Assembly: GCA_030267565.1 (NCBI GenBank)
Contig: BRXU01000023.1
Location: 806,001 to 870,000 of the forward strand
Source of the DNA: Pleodorina starrii
Lineage: Eukaryota > Chlorophyta > Chlorophyceae > Chlamydomonadales > Volvocaceae
DNA: 64,000 nt
Direction of reading: 5' to 3'
Position 1 is the first letter of the stretch; each line of letters begins with the position of its first letter. Shown here piece by piece: positions 34,761-47,079 of this stretch. Both the position numbers and the translations under genes were made by a program. A model generated the notes under the pieces. That model saw only the letters and a list, made by a program, of their open reading frames with translations. It made no database searches and was not told the origin of the DNA.

Positions 34761-37700
34761 CGACGTCTCCTGGGCCTGGCGCTTGGCGTCCCAACCCTCC
34801 CCGATGCGGCAACACAGCTTCCAATCGCGGCATAAACGCAACCTTCGCAGAAGCGCGGCTACTGGTAAGCACAGCTACTGGGTTTGCATCGCTTTGCTTC
34901 AATGTGCTTCACTTGTCGTCTGCGCGAGCGACTGGATTTGGAAACGTGGGGCATTCGTACTGGGTCAATCGTACATCTAGGTTTCAACTTGGGAACCTGA
35001 ACCTTATCCTTCGTACGTACAGCTTCAGAAATGAATCGATGTGTTGCGCCGCACGTGGTTTGGAGGCTCAAGAAGACCGCTGCACGTGGTGTTGCGACTG
35101 CTGTTGCAGTACTGCTGTTGCTGCTGCCGCGGAGAGGCGCGGCATGCGTCGGCACCCGCCCTGAAACAACCGCTGTCCCTAGCGCTGCGACTCAAATGCA
35201 CGCCACCGCAATTTTTTGCATGCCACCTACGGCTCATTCACAGTCCTCCACTCCCAAGGGCTTAAGGGCTTGAGGGCATATTCGTCCTCATCGTCGCTCT
35301 CTTGTCTTTGTCTGCTGCAGGAGGGGCTCCTCCCATTCACTGGTGCTCGGTTGGCGGCTTGTGCTCGTTTGTTGGTGCAGCCGCACAACCCCCAATCCTC
35401 GACTAGCTGCCAGCTGCCGTGCCGCCGCCGCAGCGCAGCCAAGCCCAGCTTTCGGCCCCGCCGTGGGAGTCCCAACCGCGGAGCCGCGGCTCGAGGGGGG
35501 CCGCTACCTCCCATATCGGTGCCGCTGCCCTGGCTGACGGGTGGGCCGTGGCAGCCTCCGCCTTTCCTCGTTCACCGGTGACCCTCGCGAGCCTCAAGCC
35601 GCGAGTCTTGAGCCGCAGACATTAAGCCCCAAGCATCAAGCCGCAAGCCCCAAGCATCAAGCCGCAATGAGGCCGCCGCCGCCGTTTGGTGATTGTTTTC
35701 GGGTTGGTCGCGGGGGACCGGGCGCCCGGGTCGTGAAGCGACTCACCTTGCAAGGGTTGCAACATATTGGTGCTGGGAGCACATTCGGCCACGAGTGCAA
35801 TCTTACAACGGACGGTTTTTCGGTGGTTTGGGGACCTCAAAAGAGCGGGATCGCGACCAGGATCTGAGCGCTGGTCATAGATCTGACCTCTTAGCGGAGG
35901 GATTCAAGGGGTTTTAGGGTTTTGAGGACTACCGGACGAACGTTCGATACGGCATGCAACGGTTGGTCGCGTGTTTTGCATCATATCTGCTGTACCGCAC
36001 AACTTCCGAGCGCAGTCCCTTAAGAGGCCATATCCCGTTACGGCAGTAGCGGTATGCCCTACAGCGGGAGGGACTCCTCCTCCGCTCCGCAAACCGCAGT
36101 CGCACCTCCTCAGCAGTCGCAGCCTCGGGGCGGGTCAGTGCAAGGCAGTGCAGGACAGACACACGCTGTCCCCCTTTTCCTTCCTTGGCGTTCTCGACTT
36201 CTTCGTGCCGTACTGCCGTACTGCCAGCCCCTCTCCAGCCAACTTCACACAAAGAGTCCGTTTCATTCGCTGACCCGGTTTGTTTGCTCGCCCCGTCCGG
36301 TGCTGCCCTGGTGGCCGTGGGCCGCGGCGCAATCCGGCCTCAGGCCCTGCGGCACCGGTGACCCGCTATTCATTGCGAAATCCGGTACCGGCCCTGACAC
36401 CCCCAACCCACCCCTTCCCGGGGAAGTAGTCCGCGCCCGCATCTTCCTCATCCGCATTCCCGACGTTGCGCGCCGGAAGACCAGTGGACGACTCAAGACT
36501 GCCCCCAAAGGGGGCAACTGCTGTTTCGTTATTCAGGCCACCAGAAACACCACCTCCACCTCCGCCTCCATACAGCAACCGCATCGTCCGTTGGACGATC
36601 CCTTCGAACTAACTGAACCACAACAACCAACCAACTAACCAACCAATACCAGCCTGATTCGGGGACATTGCGCATCAGGTGCTGCTACCGGTAGTTGGGC
36701 AGGGGCGGCCCGCGGCGCCCGAGGGGATGACCGGCGCACCAACAGTTTTGGCTTTTGGCAAACCTGGCACGCTACAAAGCAAAACATTTCGGGTTGCTCA
36801 CACAGAACAAGGGCGTGCGTTTTACCATCCATGTCTTCAACTGCATTCCAGTCTCATCTCAGATTTCTCTAATCACAGCCCTGGCACCAGATCTCGCCGT
36901 CCCTCGCGTCCCATCCAGTGCGACACTCTGTCTCAAACCCAAGATTTCAATGACCCGAACAAAGATTTGAATGGAAAGAGAAATCGTTTCGGCGGGCCTC
37001 CGCTTCTGCCCCGAATCATCAACACTGCATGTTACCATGTGATCTGCGTCCCGTGTGTGCGCGCGGCCGCACTGTACGGCACTGTACCGCACCTTGCCAC
37101 GAGCACATTCTTGCCACAGGCCACACAGGGCGGCGCAGCGCAAAAGAATATCAAAGCTACGAAAGATACAACCCATATTTTTTGTTCCAACACCCACCCG
37201 TTCAGGACAGCGGGAGGGCGGGCGGCAAAAGAAGATGCAAAAAAGACCGCGCACGTCAAGTTCAAAAAACAAAATCATGACAGCTATGTTTGTCGGGATC
37301 GAAGAAGACTCTATTTATTAGCGCCTCACAGGCTTAACGGTGCAAATCTAGCTTTTATGCAAAAGATCCAGGGCCTGAGACTGCGAATCGACTCGGAACA
37401 AATCGGTCGCCAGTCAGAGGACTGGAGCCACCTGCGCCAACGACAACTACTCCCGCTTGCCCTGCTTGCTCTACCCCTCCGATCGACCGTCCGAAGAGTC
37501 TGGAGCCCGCTGAAACATCAACGACAGTAAACACTTTTTAAATTCCTACTCGGCATTTCACATAAAGCTATGACGCTTGCAAGTCATTTTTGCGCTTCTT
37601 GCACCTCCTCTCGCGCTCTCTCTCACACACACACAAGCACACACACGCCCCACCTTGACAAAAACAGCTCTTGCTCACCACCCTCCACACCTGCCCCACA

Positions 37701-38113
37701 GCCACCCCCCCTGAGATTTCGTTGAGGCCCAACTGAAACACAGACCGAACCCGTCCCCCCTCCCCGCGCTCTCGTCCGTTGCCAAGATCCGCCGTTCCTA
37801 GCTGCGCGCCTCGATCCCCGTGCTCCGCTCCCCTCCGTCCGTTTCCGTCCGTGCCTTCCTCCGGCGTACCCGCGCTGTGGCCGCCCCCGCACGCGCGGTG
37901 CACTCACACGACCGGACCGCCACCGTTCCTTCCCGTCCCCTTTCTCCGCCGCCAACACCAATACGCCAGCACAGGGACAAGACAGGACCCGAAGACCCGA
38001 CCCTGCTGACTCTACCCCTCATCCCACACAGACGCACACTCACACACCCACGCGCACCCACGCACGCGCACAAGAACACATACACGTTCCTGCACCCCCT
38101 ACCACCAGCGCTG
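34761..38113. other. Long region between OXLD1-type gene and kinase stop, no firm gene
   Basis: It should contain the 3' UTRs of the OXLD1-type gene (plus) and the kinase gene (minus). A repeat of about 21 bp with the core AAGCATCAAGCCGCAA occurs at 35600-35668. The longest open frame, 36679-37530 plus (283 codons), lacks any family motif and overlaps other open frames on both strands; I leave it unannotated. The minus strand at 36366-36584 has a balanced open stretch (NNETAVAPFGGSLESS), also without identity. Confidence 0.4.
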
Positions 38114-41100
38114 CTACTGCCGCTCCTCCGAATCGCCGCCGCCACCGCCGCCGCCGCGCCCTCCACCGCCGCCGGCTACCGCCGCCGGGTACGGTCCCGA
38201 CGCCAGCGTCGGCACATCCTCCTCCTCCCGCGCCACCGCCGCCGCCGCTGCCGCCGCGACACCGACATCTCCCGTCAGCTGCTCGTCCCGTGTCGTACCC
38301 GCGATCAGCTCCTCGTACAATGCGGACTCGCATGTGCTCGACTCGAGGGAGGGAACCGTCACCCAACCGTCGGGTCGTAGGGCGTTGACGGAGGGAAAGG
38401 CTGCCGCCGCAGTGGCGGAGCTTCGGCTGGCGGCGGTGGTGGAGGTGGAGGTGGACGCGCCGCGGCGAGCGGTGGCGGCGACGGTGGCGGCGGCGTGGGC
38501 GGCGCGCATCCGCTCCAGGGAAGCCAAGATGGCCTCGAAGGTTGGCCTTTGCAAGGGAGGAAGAGGGATGCGGCGGGCAACCAACCAAATATACGGCAGT
38601 ATATTCGGCACTGTAACAACGACAACTCAGGAAGCGGCGCGCGCCGCAACCCGACGTGTCGTACAGGCATACGGCACCTTTACCACTGCTAGTGTCGTAC
38701 TCACCTCTTGGCGGGATCCGCCGCCCAGCAGGCCTCGACCAGTTGTCTGAAGTCGGGCGGTGTGTGGGCGGGCAGTGAGGGACGCAGGCCGCACATGGCC
38801 ACCTGTGTCAAGGAGGGGTGGGGGGGCCGAGGGCGAGGGCAGGGGGAGGGCAGGGAGGCGGGTAGAGGTGGAATGGTTGGAGGAGGAAAAGGAGAAAGGG
38901 GAAGTAGGGACATCGGGGCGTTGGGGGAGGGAGGAGTCCATGATTCCACCTCTGCGATCGCTATGATGCAGCTTCCCCTCCGTCCCGCCCCACCTAAGCC
39001 ACGTCGCTCCGTCACGCACCGCCGCTCCGGCCCCGCTCCACCACCGCCCTAATCACCCTCGCTCCAGACCTCGGCCCTGCCCAGGCCCCCGCCCCCCGCC
39101 CCCCTCCCCCCACCTCCACACACCCCGACCGACCTGGTGCGGCAGCAGCGCCCTCGGCACCCCCCGGTGCGCCCTGTCCCCCGTGAACAGCTCGAACAGC
39201 AGGATGCCGAATGCGTACACATCGACTCGCTTGGAGATGTGGCCATGCAGCATGAGCTCTGAGCAGCACCCGGGGAGGGGGGCGGGGAGGCGAGGGGCGG
39301 GAGGCGAGGGGCGTTAGGGGGGCCGGGCGGGCGCGGAGGGAGGAGGACACGGGAAGTCTTAACGAGTTTGAAACTACGCTAGCATGTGCCTCTGAGCAGC
39401 TGTCGGGAGCTGACCTGGTTTCGAACCGCTGTACTCACACCCCCACACCCCCCACCCCCACACCCCGCTGACCACACCTGGAGCCATGTGGTTGAGGGAG
39501 CCCTGCGGCGCGGTACCGTACCGTACGACAGGTGGTGCACAGTACGACATGCGCGGGCGGCCAGCATAGCGGAGGCAGGGCAGGGGGGCAATGCACGGAG
39601 GGAGTCGGGTCGGAGGGGGGCTATTATTTCTGAGCTGGGGCAGCATTGGTTTTGGCGAGGTTGGTGAAAGCTTCAAAAGGGCTGTGTTTTTGTAAGCTGG
39701 AGTGACGGGAAATGGGAACGGCGACCGCAACGCGCGATGGATGTCAAATTGCAGCGACATTTTCCGACTATCCGCCGTTTTTCAACCTTCCTTGGAGAAA
39801 CACTTTCAAGTGGCCCCCCTCCCCCTCACACACACACACACACACACAAACATGTTGGCATCCTCGATGAGTGTGGGGTACAGCCCCTTCCAGAGCTGTT
39901 TCCACAGCCGTCTCCACAGCCGCATCCACCAACAACTACCAACCGCCAACCGCCAACCGTCCCAACCACTCACCTGGGCCGTCAGGGCCGTGATGTGGGT
40001 TCGCTCCGCGTCGCCGTCCAAACCCAGCACCGTGCTAAGACCGAAGTCAGCGACCTGCGGTTGGACGGTTGGACGGATGGGCGGTTGGGCGGTTGACGGC
40101 TAGGAAATCTGTTGTTAGGTGAGGGGTTTATAACGGCTTTCGCACCCAACACACAGCAATGCGGGTCCGTGCCAACACAGCATTTTCCGTACTAACGCTG
40201 CTACAGCTCAAATTACAGTATGGACCAGTTGTACGACAAGGCCAGCCAGGCCTGATGTATCCAGCAGGTGCGGCTGACACCCTGAACCCCCACAAGCCCA
40301 CATTTCGGTTTTCTTCCGTAAAATACCGTACGACCCAGTACAGTTCTGTTACCTTTGCGACAAGTCCCGGCTGCAAGATGGTTGAGGCGGATGCCACCGT
40401 TACGGCGGGCGACAGCCGCGGCAAATACTTCGCCGCCGCCGCCGCCGGCGGCCCGGTTGCGCTTCCGCTTCCACTTCCGCTAGCGCGCGCTCCGCCGCCG
40501 CCGCCGCCGCCGCCACCGCCGCCAGGGATTACCTCGGCGGCGGGTCCCCCCTGGAGCGCCATCTCCGGCAGTACGACATAACGCCGGTCGTCCTGGGCCG
40601 CTGTCTTGAGCAGCACCTGAGGCCGGAGGAGAGTTGTTCCAGTCGGTCAAAGATTGAGATCTCTTAGAAGGCATTCGCTCGATACGGTAGCTAGGCCGCG
40701 GCGGCGTTGCCCAAACTTAAACTTGAAATGATGAAGCAAGATCTTTAAACCGCAGGGGTCGACCACAGACGCTTATTTATGCCGTATGAATCGATCTGTT
40801 TGCTGACAGCCAGGCTTATAGCCAGGTAGCATGGGCAGCAAGATTCCACTCAATAACGACGTGATTTTTTTTCCTGCTGAAAAAAAGGAAGGCCGTACTG
40901 GTTGTGCGGATCTGAAGAGCCTAGAGATCTGAAGAGCCTAGAGTATACGTCACCGTACAGAAGCAGAGTACTACACTTACATTCGAGGCTTTGACATCTC
41001 CGTGCACCACGCCGTGATTGTGAAGGTGCAGCAGCGCAGAGGCCACGTCGCAGGCCACCTGATGGTTGGAGGTGGGAGTTGGCGGTTGGTAGTTGGAGGA

Positions 41101-44100
41101 ATCAGTTGGTTCGTCAACATCCCTTTGAAGTAGAACGAACAAGAGTTTGACTGGCACCAATCCCGGCGGCCAGTCGAGTTCATCCCAAGTTGGCGGGCAC
41201 TTGTTTGCCCGCCCGCCGCCCCACTTCATCCTGTCTCCAACTCTAAAACCCTAAACACTAACACCTGCAAAGCACCTCTAAAGCCCATATTGGTAATCCT
41301 GGTTTTGCCGTACAGCAACAATGATCCCGCCCCAAAACCCTGAGCCCAACCCAAAAGATAGAAATGCGCCTCACAGCGCGCGGACCGTACCTGCAGCATT
41401 AGCCCATAATTGTACGACAAATGTTCGTCTCCCCGCTGCTGCCGTACAAAGGATGCACCCCGGCCCAGCTGGCTTGCGCTCGGCTCCCCACCGCCGCCGC
41501 CGCCGCCGCCGCCGGCAAGCGAGTGTGAGTGTGACCGAGGTGGCGGCGGCGGCCCCGTCAGTGTCGAGAAGTCCGCCGCCGGCGTCAGCCACGAGCAGTC
41601 CGCGTCACCGCCGCTGAGCTGCTGCTGCTGCTGCTGCTGCTGCTGTAGATCTGGCGACGGCGACGGCGGCGACGATGACGACGGCGGCGGCGGCTTGTCC
41701 GTCCTGACACCGCCGCCGCCGCCGCCGATGAGGCCCCCGCCAGCGGCGGCGGCAGCGGCGGCGGCGCCGCCGCTGTACTGGTGGAAGAGACCGGCGTCCA
41801 GCGCTTGACGCAGCGATCCACGATCGCTGCGTGTGCATGTGTACGGCAGCGAATGGTACGAATGCCCCAACATCACGTTCTTTGTGGCACACCATCTGGG
41901 TCAGTCGACGGAATGCGACCAGGCCCAGGCATTGTGGTGCGGACAATCTCGGACACAGACGCGCCCAACCCGATGCGTTTCTTATGTCCCCTGGGAAAAC
42001 CCTAAAACCCTAAAACCCCAAGAAAAGTACAAAACCTACAAAACCCGCCCTTAATAATAACCCTGACAGCTCACCAGTACTCGAGTACCAGCAACAGCTC
42101 ATGGCCGTACACACGCGCCACGCGCGGCTCCGATCCGAGCGATGCCGCCGCCGCTGCATCCGGACTGATCTCGTGGCTGCCCCCCACACTGCCGCGGTGG
42201 GTGGAGCTGCTGCCAGCGATTGCCGTACTGCGGTTGCAATCCAGGTTGTGGTTATGGTAGGTGTAGCGGTTGCAGTCACGTGGTGCTGAGATTTTGGCAA
42301 TATGGCTGAAATGCGAACGCGGGAATGCGGGAATGCGGGAATGCGAACGATAACTGCAATTATCTATAACTGCTTATCTGCAACCGCGCATTTTTATACG
42401 AGCACCACTCACGAAGCGATAGATCCGAGTTCCCTCTGGCATGCCATTGTGAAGATTTGCGCACACCGTCCCCCACATGCGGATAGTCCAACCTAAAACC
42501 CTGAAAACCCTCAAAACCCTAAACCCTTCAGTGCACACCCTGACCCACCCCTCGGGCGTGAGCGTCTCGCGTATAGGCCGGAAGCTGTACGTGTACGTCT
42601 GTACGATATTCGGGTGCGACATGGACGAGCTGATCGCCGCCTCCATCACAGCCATCTGACGCCGTCGTTGATCCTGCGGGAACCCGACAAACGGTTAAGA
42701 AGCCCACTGTACGACAACTGCTGCTCCTCCTAAAGGCGCAGTAGTGAACCATTTCACAGCTACTGGGTTTACTGTGAAATGGTTCACTACTGCGCCTTTT
42801 CTTAATATTACCAGATAGAGTAGGCAGGGCTCTCCAAGGAAGAGGAGGTGTGCACCGGTCGGTAACCACCAACCGCCAACCACCAACCACAAAGGATTCG
42901 TCGGGTCGGCCTGGCGGGGTCCAGCCGGAATCAACTAACCGTACGTTGTCGTACCTACCTGCGTGAGGCTTCCCGACAGCACCAGCGCCTTGAGCGCCAC
43001 CACCGTGCCCTGCCAGATGGCTGTACGACATGTACGGGATGATGGGCGGGCAGCCGGGCGAGTGGCGGGCCAACAACCAAGCAGTACATACTCTTCATGA
43101 CCCAGAACCACCAACGGCGCAGGATCGAAACGCGTGGGGTGCATACGACAAGTGCGTATTATATTACATTACATGAAGAGCATGAAGGACCGAGAGCAAG
43201 AAGAGCGGTCGGATGGTGTTGAAGGTTGAACGGTGGGGCAAAGCCGGTTGGTCGGTTAGTACGGCAGGCTGGTAAGTAAGAAACGTTCCCAGTCCCCCCA
43301 ACGTCCCAAGCCCGCCCCCCCCATCCGCCCACCTTTATAGACTTTGCCGAAGGAGCCCTCCCCTAGGAGCTGAAGGACCTGCCCCGGGGCATAAATTGGC
43401 GTCAAGTGTGAACTGGTGGAAGTTGAAAATTATCGTAAATTGTCCGACAGTACGTCGATTGCACGATTGGCGGGGAGGATGGTGTATGTTTGTGACGTCA
43501 CAGGGTACGGTTCTACAGCCTGTTGAGACCTGCTTGTGCTGAAGATCCAAAGTAAGCTGGGTTCCGAAGTTCAACGGTGCCGTAGTGGAGTACGGCATAC
43601 GACACAATAGGGCTCGTTCGTACTGCCGTACCTGCACCTGTAGCGGCGCCTCGGGATGGCGCTGTGCTGCCGACATCAGCGACCGCCGAATGGACTCAAC
43701 ATCAAGTGGATCTGTGTACGGAAATAAGTTCGGGTTTTAGGGTTTTAGGGTTTTCACCGGAGGAGTGAGAAGAGGGAGAGTGAGGTCAGGGCGTACGGGT
43801 TGTGGGTTGGGTTTGCCGCAGTCGTACATCGTGTGAAAGGGTGCGAGGTTTGGTCGCATGGAGACCCGTCCCCCCAAACCCTACAACCCTAAAACAACCC
43901 CAAACATTCACGTGCTGGTGTAAGCTGGCGGTTGCATTACCTTACCGTGTCGGCCGCGCCCGATTGCCGCCGCCGCCGCCACTGCCGCCGCCAGTGCAGC
44001 GGCACCGCCCCCTGCCGGCGCCACCTCCAACGGCGGCGGCGCCGCCGCCGCCTTGCCGCCGCTGGCCGTTGACGTACCGCCGCCGGAGCTGCCGCTACTG

Positions 44101-47048
44101 GTGTTCCTGGCGCCGCCGCCGCCGCCGCTGCCGCCACCACCGCCTCGCCCCAATCGATCCTCGCTCGTACCCTTCTGTACGGCCACCGAGGCCACCGTCG
44201 TCCTGACTGCCGTACCCTCACGTACTTCCAACGGCTCCGCTGCCGCCTCCTCGTCATCATCCAGACCCGCTGGCGGCAACACGCCGTGACGGACGTCGGT
44301 GGGCGAGATGGCGGCGGCGGCGCCGCCGCCACCTTTGCCGTCGCCCTTCGCCGCCGCCGGGCGGCGGCGGCGGCGGATCCAGACGACCAGCGCACAAGCC
44401 AACAGAGAGAGCAGCGCAAGCGCGCCTCCGCCGCCTGCAACACGGATGCAGCATTGCCATATGTACGACATGTACGATAACCTTGGTCCGGGGAAATCAG
44501 TGTCGAAAATGTGGCAATACCGCCCGGCTGTACACTTTTCCTCGGACACATGCAGCCAGACGCGAATTCATTTGTACAGTACTGCAAATGTACGGCAGAA
44601 GCTGTACGACACACACGCACAAGATATTGTCGTACCCCGTACCTGCCAACCCCGCCACCAGCCCCACAACCAGCCGCGAGGGACCGCCTTTCCCGGGGGC
44701 ACTGCCACCCGGCGCCGACTGTACGGCATCATCCCCGAAGCGCCGTACCAACTCCTGTTCAGCCGGGCGGCGGATGCCGCGCGGGGGGGTTGAGGGTTCG
44801 AGGGGAGAGGTGAGGGGTTTGCACGCGGGGCTGTGAGGGTTTGACATGATCAGGCAGGGAAGGGACGGGAGAAGGAAACATACGATGCTGCTCGTTACTC
44901 TAACTATGTCTTAACCAGATGTAAAAGAGCGGGAAACCAATGGAGGCGGAAGCAAAGATGTGGACTGGAGGGAGGCTGGGAGATGATCCATTGTACGAAC
45001 GCCGTACGAACGGTACCGTGCTGTACGGATCAACAGCCCATCGGAGGGTGGGGGTATTGTACACTCCCGAAGGCTTCTCATGGGACCAACCCTCCCTCAA
45101 TGATGAGCGGACACGAGGGAGGGTGCTGGTCTGCAGTCGGCAGGCCCGTGAGGTTCTGAGTTGACTCCGAATGCGCCAGCGCAGGACCCTACCTAGTGGT
45201 CCCTCATTGTAACTCTCGCATCCTTCTCACGGCCCCTCCCATCCCCTCCTTTGGTCTGTCGTACCATATCCTATCCGCCGAAACCCCTCTGCCGTACTCT
45301 ACCCTGTGTCGTACCCGCGTGAGGCATTGGTCAGGTGCGGCGGTCTGAAGGCAGGCAGCATCAACCGGGTAGTCGCACACCGTGTGGCCGTTAATGTACA
45401 ACACGTCGTACCCGCCCGTATCCAACGCTAGCCCCTCACGTGGCTGCTAGCGGGGAGGGGGGCCGGGGGAAAGGAGGGGCGGGAGGGGTACAAATCTGAC
45501 ATGTAAACCAATGTAAAGGGGGAGGTTTCAGCTGTGCCGTGATGAGGGGTCATGTCTGCCGTACTGACACACACACACATACACACACAAGCACACGTAG
45601 CAAGGTACGAATTCTTCTGCCTCTTCCCCTCCCCCCCTTTCCAATAACGTCGCTGCAGACCGGCTCATCCGAAAGCCGCTGCACCGACCCGTGGGTCATA
45701 CCTTGCCCTGCCTCGCACCTCACACCGCACCCTGACCCGTGGGTCACACTTCGACCTCGTTCGAATGAATGTTCCACCCTCGGACTGTCCTTGCCGTACT
45801 TCCAGATGGGAACCTGGAACCTTCCGCGTGTGGCGCGGCTTTACTCCCCCGCGCTGCTTCCTTGGGTGCCCCCGCCCCCTCCCCCTGAACCCGCCCCTGC
45901 ATGTCATGGCGCATCCATGGTACTGCAACTGTACGGCACGTACCGCCACATACACGGCAAGATGTCGTACATCCATGTACGGCTGCCTACAGGTCTCAGA
46001 GAGTGTGGAGGTGGTCCAACAGAACGAAGAGTTGTGGAGGTGAGCATCGCGGGTGACCTGGGGGTGTGGGTAGGGGGTGGTGTTGTGTGTGTGTGTGGGG
46101 GGGGGGGGTTTATGGTTTTGGGTTTTGGGGGTTGAGAGGGTGAGGGTGAGGGGGAGGGCCGCAAACACCAGGCGGGGCCGGTTTGGACCGGGTTTGGGCT
46201 TTCACAAGTTTAAGGTCGCCCCGACTTCCCCCTCCCTTCCCCCTTCCTCCCCCCCCCCCCCCAACACACGCACCTGGTTTCGGTTGTCCGTTGCGTTGGG
46301 CAGCGATGTGATTTGCGCCACCCACAGGCTGTACGGCAAACACACGGCACGTCGCTGCACGCAGTTGTCCAGTACCAGCAGCCCGCCGGCGCTCCTCCCC
46401 AGAAAGTCGTGAACCTGACCCACCTGGGTCAGGGCCTGAAGCAGGATGTGCGTATGTGGGGGGGGGTGCGGGCGTGTGCGTGTGTGTGTATGGGTGTGTG
46501 TGTATGTGCGTGTGTGTATGTGTGTGTGCGTGTGCGTATGGGTATTCCTTTGGAAATGTCATGCGTTATCGGTCCTGGTTGTGTAGGAGTGGGTGGGGGA
46601 TGTGAAGCGGGCATGGGGTGTTGGCGGTCGGGCGTGTTGCCGCATTGACACAAGCCGCTGTAAGCCGCTGTCAGGGTCAGCAGGTACGGCATCTAAGCAA
46701 CGAGGCGGCATTTCCCTATCTGAAGATACAGGTCTACTCCCCGGTAAATCCAATTCATTCTCATTTGCCGGGAAAATGTTCGTACATCGTAGAACACCAC
46801 TCAATGTACGGCAAGTACGGAATACGCGGGCTCGGGGCGGCCCACACGGGGGTAGGTGTGCCTGGACTGCTGTCGTACCTTGGCGAGTTCCAACTTCCGC
46901 ATCGTCAGCCGTACACCTTCCCGCAGTCTCAGAATGGCGGCCAGGAAATTGAAATCAAGTTGTGTATTGGTGCCCTGGCTGACTCCAACGATCGTCAGGT
47001 TGCGGGTCAGCGTAGGGCCCCGCAGGCCGATGCTCCCGGCATCGGAGC

Positions 47049-47079
<31 letters not shown>

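Noticed and set aside
36679..37530. 283-codon plus-strand ORF
   Set aside because: Longer than expected for its base composition, but no motif, several overlapping open frames on both strands and GTAC-octamer sequence inside. Not supported as a gene without expression data.
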